A DNA stretch of 64,000 nucleotides from Candidatus Gerdarchaeota archaeon. GTDB lineage: Archaea; Asgardarchaeota; Heimdallarchaeia; JABLTI01. Positions 8,952-17,168 of the stretch are shown in pieces (the first letter of the stretch is position 1; each line of letters starts with the position of its first letter). The stretch covers positions 18,149 through 82,148 of the forward strand of contig JAEORJ010000339.1 in NCBI GenBank assembly GCA_016840945.1, read 5' to 3'. Position numbers and translations under genes: made by a program. The notes beneath the pieces were generated by a model. The model saw only the letters and a list, made by a program, of their open reading frames with translations. It had not been told where the DNA came from and searched no databases.

Positions 8952-10337
8952 ATGAAAAAAATTGTCCAATGCCAAAATTGTCATAGGGAGCTAAATCAAG
9001 ATCAGCGATCATTAACTTGTCCTATGTGTAGCGTTAACTCAGTGGAATTTCATTTAGAGAAAGATGGTTCCCCTCAAAAATTAATTAGTGAAGATGAACA
9101 AGGAATTTGGCGATACAAAGATTTCTTACCAGAATTTAAAAAACACATTACGTTAGGTGAAGGAAATACACCAATAAGAATGGCTCTTCACCTTTTTTCA
9201 AAAGAGATCCAGTTATTATTCAAATTAGAAGGTAGCAATCCCACAGGATCTTTTCAAGATCGTGTGTCTCCACTATTGGTTTCAGATGCATTAACGAAGA
9301 AGATGAGTGAAATTGTGTGTGCTTCTGATGGTAATTTAGGAGCCTCTTTAAGTGCTTATTGTGCTTCAGCAGAGTTGAAGAGTATTTGTGTGGTACCAAA
9401 AACAATATCACCTGAAAAAAAGACTCAAATGGTTGCTCATGGTGCTGAGGTAATTGAGTATGGTGCAACTATTGATGAAAGTTTAATTTTAGCTCAAAAA
9501 ATGACTGATGAAAATACTTACCAAGCAACACCGGAATTTAATATTCTCTATACAGAAGGATCAAAAACAATTTCTTATGAAATAATTGAACAATTGTTAC
9601 TTAAACCTAATTTACAAATAAAGTTTCCATGGCTTGATTATATTGTTATACCTATGGGTAGTGGGCGACTATTATATTCCATTTGGAAGGGCTTTAAACA
9701 AGCACAGGACTTTGGATTTTTAGAAGGTAAATCATTACCAAAAATTATTGGTGTTCAAGTCAAAGACCAAGCCTTAGCAGATGCTATATTAGCTAGAAAA
9801 TCAGCTTTTGAATCAAAAGCCCAAACAAGTGTTAAAGAAAGCAAAGGAACAATTGTTTCAATAACTGATAAAGAACTGCTTGAAGCCAGTAAGAAATTGG
9901 GGAAATCTGAAGGCATTTTTGCTGAATTCTCTAGCGCTACAGTTATAGCTGCCATAGAAAAACTTCTCAAAACAAATTATTTTGAAAAAAATGCTACTGT
10001 TCTTGCATTAATAACAGCTAGTGGTTTGAAAACATCTGGTGCTTTTCAAAAAACAACCTCTCGAGATAAAAAAGTTGAGTCATTTAGAAATTTGGGAACA
10101 AAAATTGAAATCCTTCAATTAATTGCTTCTGGAGAAGCAAATTTTGGTTATGGTATCTGGAAAGCGCTTGGGCAATCATTATCATTACAAGCAATCTATC
10201 AACATCTCAAAGAATTGCAAACAGGAGAGCATATTAAAGAAATCACTTCTCCTGATCGGCAAAAGAGATATCAATTAACAACTAAAGGTAGTAAATTATT
10301 ACAGAAAATGAAAGAATTAGAAGAGTTATTACCTTAA
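8952..10337 (+). CDS. Threonine-synthase-like protein lacking the PLP lysine, fused to PadR-type winged helix
   Basis: Order of parts (461-residue form): a zinc ribbon with Cys7, Cys10, Cys23 and Cys26; a fold-type II PLP-enzyme domain like ThrC (residues about 60-365); and a PadR-like winged helix at about 383-461 (FGYGIWKALG, AIYQHLKEL, RYQLTTKGSKLL). In ThrC the Schiff-base lysine lies in NPTGSFKDR; here residue 102 is Gln (NPTGSFQDR, codon CAA at 9255-9257). SDGNLGASL keeps the Asn that contacts the cofactor ring, while the phosphate loop is changed to MGSGRLL. Normal threonine synthase activity is therefore unlikely. Divergence from pdxST suggests a PLP- or amino-acid-sensing regulator. 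ATG 8952 places the zinc ribbon at the N-terminus as in ThrC; an in-frame GTG at 8910 would add 14 residues. Confidence 0.8.
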   Translation: MKKIVQCQNCHRELNQDQRSLTCPMCSVNSVEFHLEKDGSPQKLISEDEQGIWRYKDFLPEFKKHITLGEGNTPIRMALHLFSKEIQLLFKLEGSNPTGSFQDRVSPLLVSDALTKKMSEIVCASDGNLGASLSAYCASAELKSICVVPKTISPEKKTQMVAHGAEVIEYGATIDESLILAQKMTDENTYQATPEFNILYTEGSKTISYEIIEQLLLKPNLQIKFPWLDYIVIPMGSGRLLYSIWKGFKQAQDFGFLEGKSLPKIIGVQVKDQALADAILARKSAFESKAQTSVKESKGTIVSITDKELLEASKKLGKSEGIFAEFSSATVIAAIEKLLKTNYFEKNATVLALITASGLKTSGAFQKTTSRDKKVESFRNLGTKIEILQLIASGEANFGYGIWKALGQSLSLQAIYQHLKELQTGEHIKEITSPDRQKRYQLTTKGSKLLQKMKELEELLP

Positions 10338-10427
10338 AATATAAAATTCATATCTTTCTAGCTTGATTAATTTTATTTAGGATAAGGGTCTTAGATTGAT
10401 TAGAAATCTTGGGAAGTTAAGCTGCAG

Positions 10428-11294
10428 TTGAAAAACAAAAAACCAGTTATTCAAGATAAAGCAAGATTTGATGAGCAAATTGAGAAACTCCAGAATTTTA
10501 GAGCTAATCATCAATATCGGAAAACAACAATAAATGGGAATAAATGGGAGTATTTACGCTCAGGAAAAGGTAAAGAGATTATACTTCTACTTACTGGTGG
10601 TACAAGGGTTGGTGAATCATATGCCGTTTTCCCAACACTCGAGAAACAATATTTGGTTATCTCACCGACATACCCGATTATTTACAAATTAGATCAATTA
10701 ATAATTGATATTGCTGAAATACTTCGAATAGAAAGAATATCCAAAGTGAATATCTTAGGAACTTCTCTTGGAGGAATCATTGCTCAAGGTTTTGTTAGAA
10801 AATATCCTGAAATGGTTAAGAAATTAATTATTGCTAATACTATGCCACCAACTCCTGAGTATTATCGTAGAAATAAATTGATAGTATTTTTACTTAGATT
10901 ATTGCCTAGATTTATTGTCAAAAGAATTTCAAGAAAACAATTACTTAGCATGTTTGAAGGTACCCCAATTGATAATCAAGATTTCTGGTATTATTATTTT
11001 GAAGAACTCAATAAGCATTATATGGATAAATATTGGATTATAGCTCAATTCCTAATTGCTCGAGATTTTAGTATCAATTATCAATATAGTCCTAACGATT
11101 TGCTTGAATGGTCAGGAAAAATGCTTATTATTGACTCAGAATTTGATTCCACTTTTAGTCCAGAGATACAAAAAAGATTGAAGGCATTATATCCAAAAGC
11201 TAAAAAGTATACTATTAAGAATGCAGGACATGTCACAGCTTTAAGTAACAAGGATGAATTCTTTTCAGTACTGTATAATTTTATCAATGACTAA
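10428..11294 (+). CDS. Alpha/beta-hydrolase fold protein
   Basis: A 288-residue cytoplasmic hydrolase of the alpha/beta superfamily. The nucleophile elbow is GTSLGG with Ser113; the acid is probably an Asp in LIIDSEFDSTF near 235-242, and the base is His268 in NAGHVTAL. A helical cap of about 60 residues (roughly 140-200) separates the core halves. The substrate is unknown; the general form fits esterases and C-C hydrolases. The start is TTG at 10428, with GGGAAG upstream as a weak ribosome site. It follows the ThrC-PadR gene by 90 bases and may have its own promoter. Confidence 0.75.
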   Translation: MKNKKPVIQDKARFDEQIEKLQNFRANHQYRKTTINGNKWEYLRSGKGKEIILLLTGGTRVGESYAVFPTLEKQYLVISPTYPIIYKLDQLIIDIAEILRIERISKVNILGTSLGGIIAQGFVRKYPEMVKKLIIANTMPPTPEYYRRNKLIVFLLRLLPRFIVKRISRKQLLSMFEGTPIDNQDFWYYYFEELNKHYMDKYWIIAQFLIARDFSINYQYSPNDLLEWSGKMLIIDSEFDSTFSPEIQKRLKALYPKAKKYTIKNAGHVTALSNKDEFFSVLYNFIND

Positions 11295-11337
11295 TTTATC
11301 ATTCGATTATATGGTTTCAAGTAAAAGATTTGTTATA

Positions 11338-12549
11338 TTATTCTTTGGAATTCAGTTGTTTTTTCTTATTCTTTTTGTAAATAACAACCACTATTATTGC
11401 AACAATAATAACAGAAACAATAGGTATAATATAAAACAATATTTTAAGAAGCAACCAACCATTAACTGATGCCAATTTAGTAGGATAAAGTCTTTCAATT
11501 TCATTTGGTAAAGTAATATCAAAGATATACAAATATCCACCATAATATAAATTATAATCAGATAACATGTAATCTTTAGTCAATATAACAGCTAAATTAT
11601 CTTGAAGTATAATTTTCCACATTTCTACTCGTTCTTTATCTCCTGGAAAATACTGATCAAGAATAGTTGGTTCCATAATATTGCTTAAATCTAATATTGT
11701 AAATGATTCACTGGTTGTTAAGTAGCCTATATCATTTCTAATAACAATCGATTGAGCGGAGCTAATATTGTAATGAGTAATATATGCTAAATTACTAGGA
11801 TTCGAATAATCAAAAATCTGTATACCAAACTTATCACATGTGTAAAGATAATTATCGTAAAATATGAGCCCTGCTATTTCAGGAAAAGTATATTCTTTAA
11901 GAAATTCTAGTTGATATGAGCTATTAATATTATAAACTACTAATTTATTATAATAGGTTGAAATATAATACATATAATTATCTTGAATGTAGAAATGCGA
12001 ATCATGAAAATACTCATCAAGTGTTGAATTTCCTAATATTGTTATATTGTTAAGATTAGTTGCATTATATATATAGAAACCATGCGCTTTTCGACTGTAT
12101 AATGTGTCATTGGTGAGAAATAATTGGTCTGGTTTATATTTCCAATCAGCAATTTTAGTATAGCTTGTTGGATTGTCAACAGAATCAATTTTGTTAAGAG
12201 AAATGTTGTCATAATAATCACCTACTCTTAAAGCAAATAAAATATTATCATTAAAATTTGTATAAGCAGTTGATCGATATTGAATTAAATACTCAATGGT
12301 AATTTTCTCAGGTTCTTTAGGATTTGTAATATCATAGTAATAAGTATTAAATTCTACTTCTACTATTAAAAGGTCATCAACAACTACAAGATTATAGCAA
12401 CCATAACCAATATCATTGGGTACGAGTTCTGTTTCTCTTTTTTGTATAATTGCTTTTGAAGATATAACCACCAAACTCAAGCTCTGGCAAATTAATAAAA
12501 AAATAATAAACAAACATCTTAATTTACTGAAATGCCATTTAACTCTCAT
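11338..12549 (-). CDS. Membrane-anchored LVIVD-repeat beta-propeller surface protein
   Basis: A 403-residue protein with an N-terminal signal/anchor helix (about residues 11-31), a large extracellular part and a C-terminal membrane helix near 366-391 ending in a Lys-rich tail. The extracellular part contains repeats of the LVIVD type, in which strands end with a D-(I/L)-(T/S)-(N/L)-P-x-E/N phrase: YDITNPKEPEKI, LDLSNIMEPTIL, FDITLPNEIERL, FDYSNPSNLAYI. Such repeats fold as a beta propeller on archaeal cell surfaces, with unknown ligands. Many N-x-S/T sites suggest N-glycosylation. It is convergent with the hydrolase gene at 10428. Confidence 0.7.
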   Translation of the reverse strand: MRVKWHFSKLRCLFIIFLLICQSLSLVVISSKAIIQKRETELVPNDIGYGCYNLVVVDDLLIVEVEFNTYYYDITNPKEPEKITIEYLIQYRSTAYTNFNDNILFALRVGDYYDNISLNKIDSVDNPTSYTKIADWKYKPDQLFLTNDTLYSRKAHGFYIYNATNLNNITILGNSTLDEYFHDSHFYIQDNYMYYISTYYNKLVVYNINSSYQLEFLKEYTFPEIAGLIFYDNYLYTCDKFGIQIFDYSNPSNLAYITHYNISSAQSIVIRNDIGYLTTSESFTILDLSNIMEPTILDQYFPGDKERVEMWKIILQDNLAVILTKDYMLSDYNLYYGGYLYIFDITLPNEIERLYPTKLASVNGWLLLKILFYIIPIVSVIIVAIIVVVIYKKNKKKQLNSKE

Positions 12550-12641
12550 AATAACCCCAACTAGCTTATTCTAAAGAATTACTTCTTGAAAAGACTCAGC
12601 TATTTTAATTTAATAAATTATAGTGCAAACACAAATATAAA

Positions 12642-14486
12642 CTAATTTATAATATAATTATCTAATCCTAAGCGTTTTATTTCTTCTTCTTTAGGTTGAC
12701 CTGTTTGTCTGTTATAATTACGGTAAATGTACCATTCATTTAATTGAGAAATAAAATCTGGAACAAAACCATTTGTTGGTCCTTCAAGTTTTTGCATCAT
12801 CACTTTAGGTATTTTTTCTAATTCAGGCTTCCACCCTAATTTAATATTAATCAATCTCTTCAATGCATATAATCTATCACCAAAGAGAATTAAATCCATA
12901 GGTTTTACTTCACTTGAGAATACAATACTCAATAATTTAGCTAATTTTGTAGCTGTAGGGTTATAAAATTGACACAATCCAATAGCATTGAATAATTGCC
13001 GATAACTTTGTAGGTGAACTAATTGTTTGACCAAATTGGTATTTTCATGTCTATCAGGAAAGTTGGCAATGCCAATTTCAGGATATTCAACACCTTGTTG
13101 GGAGAAGTAAGCATCCCCATTTAAATGACATGCTCCACGTGGGCTTGTTGCATACATTAGGGCTAATCCACTAAAGGCTCGAGGATCGTGATAAGGAGCT
13201 TCTAAACCAGCTATTTGAGGAGCTAATCCTTCACCTTTGTATTTCAATGCTAAAATTCTGCTTCCTTCAGCTAGCATATTACCTATTCCCTTTCTATAAG
13301 CTATCAGTTTCAAGATTTCAATGAGTGCTTTCTCATCACCAAATTTACAATTGATGTCCTTTGGAAGTTCTTCTTTAGGTATGAATCCTTTTTCCACTAA
13401 ATCAAATAAAGTGCCAATAGTTCCCCCGCAACTGATAGTATCGTATCCAAAATCATTTGCTAAATGATTAGCATAGGAAACAGCTTCTAAATTAGTAATC
13501 ATTAAATTGGTTCCGAAGGCACTTAAGGTTTCAAATTCAGGCCCATCTGTTTTTTCAAGTTTATAAGGCCCTTCTTTTATTTCTATTTCTCTCCCGCAAG
13601 CAATCGGACAACGATAACAAGTTGACTTTCCAGTTAGAATAGTTTCAGCCATGGTCAAACCAGAAAGGGCATTTCCTCCTTCAAGAGTCCCTTTTGACCA
13701 ATTTTTGATTGGCATGTCGCCATAAAGATCTAAAGCGACATCAACATACCCAGCGGTACCAAATTCACTAAAGATTTGGGCTGAATAATCATTTTTTATA
13801 ATCTCATATGTTTCTTTAGCCACTTCTATGAAATCAGTGGTGATGTCAAATTTATTGTTTGACCCTTTAACAGCTAAAGCTTTAAGATTTTTAGAACCAA
13901 AAATTGCTCCCATACCGGTTCGACCAGCAGCTCTTCCACCAGTTGTCATTATACATGCATATTTTACTAAATTCTCGCCTGCAGGACCAATACAAGCGAT
14001 CTCATATTTAGAATCAGATAATTCTTCACTTATTAAATCAATTGTTTCATAGGTTCCCTTTCCCCAAAACTTTGTGGCATTCCGAATCTCAATTTGGGAA
14101 TCTTTTATCACGATATACACGGGGCTTTCTGCTTTTCCTTCTATTATTATACCGTCATATCCAGCAAATTTCAATTGAGGTCCAATCTTACCACCAATAT
14201 TCGATTCACCAAAAATACCCGTTAAAGGTGATCTGGAACAGAAATTAGCTCTCGCAGTACAATAACCGGGTAAACCTGTTAGAATGCCTGTTAGGAAGTA
14301 GATTGGATTTTCTGTTTCAAATGGCTCAGGAATTTTCTCTAGCTTATTAATAAAATCCCAATAGAGATATGCTGCTAATCCACTGCCACCTAGAAAGAAT
14401 TTCATTAATTCAGGATTTAAATCTTCAATTTGGTGTGTTTTGTCATTTAAATTGATTCGTAACAATTTACCTCGGAAAGCAGCCAT
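12642..14486 (-). CDS. aor: Aldehyde:ferredoxin oxidoreductase (tungstopterin enzyme)
   Basis: A 614-residue AOR-family enzyme that oxidises aldehydes to acids and passes electrons to ferredoxin, using a tungsten bis-pterin and one 4Fe-4S cluster. The N-terminal AOR domain starts FRGKLLRINL and has CTARANFCSRSPLTGIFGES; the cluster cysteines are in TCYRCPIACGRE and later in ISCGG and IGLCQFYNP near the C-terminus. Length is normal. It is probably co-transcribed with the SCP2-like gene 53 bases upstream. The particular aldehyde cannot be deduced. AOR next to IorAB elsewhere in the window would fit peptide or amino-acid fermentation, in which IorAB by-product aldehydes are detoxified. Confidence 0.93.
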   Translation of the reverse strand: MAAFRGKLLRINLNDKTHQIEDLNPELMKFFLGGSGLAAYLYWDFINKLEKIPEPFETENPIYFLTGILTGLPGYCTARANFCSRSPLTGIFGESNIGGKIGPQLKFAGYDGIIIEGKAESPVYIVIKDSQIEIRNATKFWGKGTYETIDLISEELSDSKYEIACIGPAGENLVKYACIMTTGGRAAGRTGMGAIFGSKNLKALAVKGSNNKFDITTDFIEVAKETYEIIKNDYSAQIFSEFGTAGYVDVALDLYGDMPIKNWSKGTLEGGNALSGLTMAETILTGKSTCYRCPIACGREIEIKEGPYKLEKTDGPEFETLSAFGTNLMITNLEAVSYANHLANDFGYDTISCGGTIGTLFDLVEKGFIPKEELPKDINCKFGDEKALIEILKLIAYRKGIGNMLAEGSRILALKYKGEGLAPQIAGLEAPYHDPRAFSGLALMYATSPRGACHLNGDAYFSQQGVEYPEIGIANFPDRHENTNLVKQLVHLQSYRQLFNAIGLCQFYNPTATKLAKLLSIVFSSEVKPMDLILFGDRLYALKRLINIKLGWKPELEKIPKVMMQKLEGPTNGFVPDFISQLNEWYIYRNYNRQTGQPKEEEIKRLGLDNYIIN

Positions 14487-14539
14487 CGTTATAACACCAA
14501 TAGTATCCTTTTGTATTCTAGCCAGTGAATTACTATTAT

Positions 14540-14956
14540 CTAGATAAAATTAGTTTCTATTCTTTGAGCTGTAGCAATCAATTCTTTTGCTGCTTTTACT
14601 GAACGTAAGACTTGTATCTTATTTCCAACTAAATCGAATTTCTTCATTAATATACCTTTAATCGGATCAATTTCACCTTTGATTAATTTTAACCAATTAG
14701 AATAGACCCCTATATATTGGTACTCAGTTTTAGGAGCTGTATCACCATCAATGAAATAATCAACCTTTCGACATTCTCCATGCCATAAATCAACATAAAA
14801 AATAACTTCTACTTTTAAGCCACCCTCAGGTTTTACAACGAATAAGAAATCTCCTTCCCAATCTTTAGCTGCTTCTTGCCATGCATGACCTTCCTTGCTG
14901 TTAAGAGCATCTTTAAAAGCTACAATCCATTCTTTTGAAGGGAAAATTAGTGCCAT
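14540..14956 (-). CDS. SCP2 sterol-binding-fold protein
   Basis: A 138-residue protein matching the SCP-2 (sterol carrier) lipid-binding fold: FPSKEWIVAFKDALN near the start, WEGDFLFVVKPEGG in the middle, then the amphipathic VIFYVDLWHGECRKVDY strand. Archaeal members of this kind are common, and the ligand is unknown but expected to be hydrophobic or acyl-like. It has no signal peptide and no catalytic residues. It lies just upstream of the AOR gene on the same strand, so it may present or buffer hydrophobic aldehydes or acyl compounds for that enzyme; this is inference from position only. Confidence 0.7.
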   Translation of the reverse strand: MALIFPSKEWIVAFKDALNSKEGHAWQEAAKDWEGDFLFVVKPEGGLKVEVIFYVDLWHGECRKVDYFIDGDTAPKTEYQYIGVYSNWLKLIKGEIDPIKGILMKKFDLVGNKIQVLRSVKAAKELIATAQRIETNFI

Positions 14957-15067
14957 TTAAATTCAAATCCTAATAATAATGGAATTTAGTGTAACTTACT
15001 AGTTAATAAATTTTCAAGTAAAGAAATCAAGATAATTTAGAATTATAAATTATCTGAGTTTTTACTG

Positions 15068-15337
15068 TTAATCTTTTTCTTCTCGAGTTATCTTGAAAAC
15101 TACAGGATTATAAGCATCGGGGCAAGCATGAGTTGCGACATTCTTATCTTTAAGCCAAGGAAAATTGGCTTCATACATCATAGCATAGATTTTAGGTATC
15201 ATCGAGTAATGTGCACTTATGCAAAGTTTCCCTTTCATTTCCCCATCCTCGAAAATGATCTTATCACCTACTTTATGTCCTGCACCACATTCTCCTTTTT
15301 GACTTATTACCTCGACAATAATTCGTTTATATGGCAT
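15068..15337 (-). CDS. TIGR04076 family protein
   Basis: An 89-residue protein of the TIGR04076 family of unknown function. The family pattern is an N-terminal (K/R)-(I/V)-x-V-x-(V/I)-(I/L)-x-Q-K-G-x-C-x-x-GHKVGD motif, here EVISQKGECGAGHKVGD, then a Cys (KLCISAHYSMIPKIYAM) and ACPDAYNPVVFKI near the end. The conserved Cys and His residues hint at metal or redox binding. ATG 15337 is preferred because AAGGTGATAAAT precedes it; a GTG three codons upstream lies inside that ribosome site. Flanking gap 15338-15547 holds the divergent promoters plus a weak 5-bp stem at 15494-15507. Confidence 0.75.
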   Translation of the reverse strand: MPYKRIIVEVISQKGECGAGHKVGDKIIFEDGEMKGKLCISAHYSMIPKIYAMMYEANFPWLKDKNVATHACPDAYNPVVFKITREEKD

Positions 15338-15547
15338 ATTTATCACCTTACTATAATAAACGAGAAACTTTCCTTTAAAATTTCTCTAGCTCTTAACGAA
15401 AAGCGTATTACCTATTACTCTAAAATATTCTAAAACGAATAGCTTTTTAAGCAAGAGAAGTTAATTTCTGCATACGAGTAAGGAGCCCTCTATTAGCAAT
15501 TTTGCTATAAATAAAACTCCATTCAACCTTGCATAAGTGTGATTAGA

Positions 15548-16486
15548 ATGGATATTGTAGCAAAATTTGGTCGAGATGATTTAGCTGTGCTTTATATTGC
15601 TCAAAAAGAGCAAAATTTCTTAGAATTTGTTGAATCACTTCAACCACCTATTCCACGAGAGAAGAAATGGGTGCTAATAATATCGACTATGTATGGTTGC
15701 CCCGTTAGATGTTCTATGTGTGATGCTGGAACCTATTATCATGGGAAAATTCCTTACAAGATTCTATTGGAGCAAATTGATTATATGGTTTCGAAAAGAT
15801 ACCCTGATGGGAAAGTTCCATCTGAAAAATTTAAGATTCAATTTGCAAGGATGGGTGAACCAGCTCTTAATCCTGATGTACTAAAAGTAATGTTAGATTT
15901 GCCTTCAATTTATGATGCTCCGGGATTAATACCTTGCATATCAACTATTGCTCCAATTAAATCACGAGAATTTTTGAATGATTTGATTGAAATTAAGGAC
16001 AATCATTATTCTAATGGTTTTTTCCAATTACAATTCTCTATCCATTCGACCGACGAGGAAACTAGAAGGAAGGTTATTCCTTACAAAATTTGGACTCTAG
16101 AAGAGATTGCTGCATATGGTGAACACTATTGGAAAAAAGGTGATAGAAAAATAACCTTAAATTTTGCAGCAGAAAAGAACAATCCCTTAGAACCAGAAAA
16201 ACTCATTGAGATTTTTGATCCGAATAAATTCTTTTTGAAAATCACTCCAATTAATCCAACAGGAATAGCCAAAGCACACAATCTACAATCAATGATCTCA
16301 GTTGAAACTGGTGAATTTGCAAAACAAAAAATCAAGACTTTGGAAGACTTAGGTTTTGATGTTCTATTAAGTATAGGAGAATTGGAAGAAAACCACATTG
16401 GTAGCAATTGTGGGCAACATGCTTTAAAATTCCAAAATGGTACGTATTCAATAGAGCAATATCAAAAATATAATTCCCCCTCGTAA
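15548..16486 (+). CDS. RlmN/Cfr-like radical SAM protein
   Basis: A 312-residue radical SAM enzyme with the cluster motif Cys51-x3-Cys55-x2-Cys58 (CPVRCSMC). Downstream segments follow RlmN/Cfr, the rRNA/tRNA adenine C2/C8 methyltransferases: ARMGEPALNPDVL near 107-119, ISTIAP, QFSIHSTDEETRRKVIP, and a C-terminal SNCGQH with Cys288 at the place of the methyl-carrier cysteine of RlmN. The N-terminal accessory domain of bacterial RlmN is short or missing. True RlmN is rare in archaea, so the substrate is uncertain. I chose ATG 15548 with GTGAT before it; GTG at 15539 is an alternative. The gene precedes the cysteine hydrolase by 22 bases and is likely in its operon. Confidence 0.75.
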   Translation: MDIVAKFGRDDLAVLYIAQKEQNFLEFVESLQPPIPREKKWVLIISTMYGCPVRCSMCDAGTYYHGKIPYKILLEQIDYMVSKRYPDGKVPSEKFKIQFARMGEPALNPDVLKVMLDLPSIYDAPGLIPCISTIAPIKSREFLNDLIEIKDNHYSNGFFQLQFSIHSTDEETRRKVIPYKIWTLEEIAAYGEHYWKKGDRKITLNFAAEKNNPLEPEKLIEIFDPNKFFLKITPINPTGIAKAHNLQSMISVETGEFAKQKIKTLEDLGFDVLLSIGELEENHIGSNCGQHALKFQNGTYSIEQYQKYNSPS

Positions 16487-16508
16487 TAATTATTCATGAG
16501 GAATTTAA

Positions 16509-17168
16509 TTGAAAAAAGAACATTACTTCACACAAGAAAATCGTGAAATGAAAATAAAAGAATGGAAAGAGATTTTATCTGAATATTATTCCTCAAAAAA
16601 GAAATTTAGATTTACTATCGAAAATACTGCTCTTTTAATAATAGATATGCAAGAGTACTTCCTAAATCCAAATTCTCATGCTTATGTGCCATCTTCACCA
16701 ACAATTATTGATCCTATTTTACAACTAAAGGAAAAATTTCATGAGAAAAATAATTTTGTTTGCTTTGTTCAATATGGTTTAGACACTAATTATAACTATG
16801 GTATGATGACTAAATGGTGGAAAGGATTGTTGACAAAAGAAGATCCACTTTTTGCATTATCACCAATTATGGAAGTTAAAAATGAACTTGTTATTGTAAA
16901 ATCCACCTACGATTCATTTGTAGGGAATAACTTAGCTGATATTCTTAGTAAATTAGGTTACAATAAAGTTGTTATTGTTGGTGTAACAACTCATTTATGT
17001 TGTGAATCGACAGCAAGAAGTGCTTTCGAATATGATATGGAAGTTTATTTACCAATTGATTGTCTAGCATCTTATAATGAGGATTTACATATCAGTTCAC
17101 TTAAAGTTGCCAGTCATGGATTTGGTATACCTATAACCAGTCAAGAAATCTTGGAGTCAATAAAATGA
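16509..17168 (+). CDS. Isochorismatase-family cysteine hydrolase
   Basis: A 219-residue hydrolase of the isochorismatase/nicotinamidase family. The catalytic triad is visible: Asp46 in IIDMQEYF, Lys131 in VKSTYDSF, and Cys164 in GVTTHLCCESTAR. About 35 residues precede the core. The substrate is not fixed by sequence; amides (nicotinamide, carbamates) or isochorismate-like vinyl ethers are family options. The start is TTG 16509 with GAGGAA 6 bases upstream. Its last codons overlap the ATG of the next gene by four bases (ATGA), so the two are translationally coupled. Confidence 0.85.
   Translation: MKKEHYFTQENREMKIKEWKEILSEYYSSKKKFRFTIENTALLIIDMQEYFLNPNSHAYVPSSPTIIDPILQLKEKFHEKNNFVCFVQYGLDTNYNYGMMTKWWKGLLTKEDPLFALSPIMEVKNELVIVKSTYDSFVGNNLADILSKLGYNKVVIVGVTTHLCCESTARSAFEYDMEVYLPIDCLASYNEDLHISSLKVASHGFGIPITSQEILESIK

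Noticed and set aside
8952..10337. Assignment as a functional threonine synthase
   Set aside because: The PLP lysine is Gln, the phosphate loop is altered, and a winged-helix domain is attached.
11254..11469. Plus-strand Asn-rich frame
   Set aside because: It is antisense to the C-terminal membrane helix and Lys-rich tail of the LVIVD-repeat protein; repeated AAC/AAT codons reflect the opposite strand.
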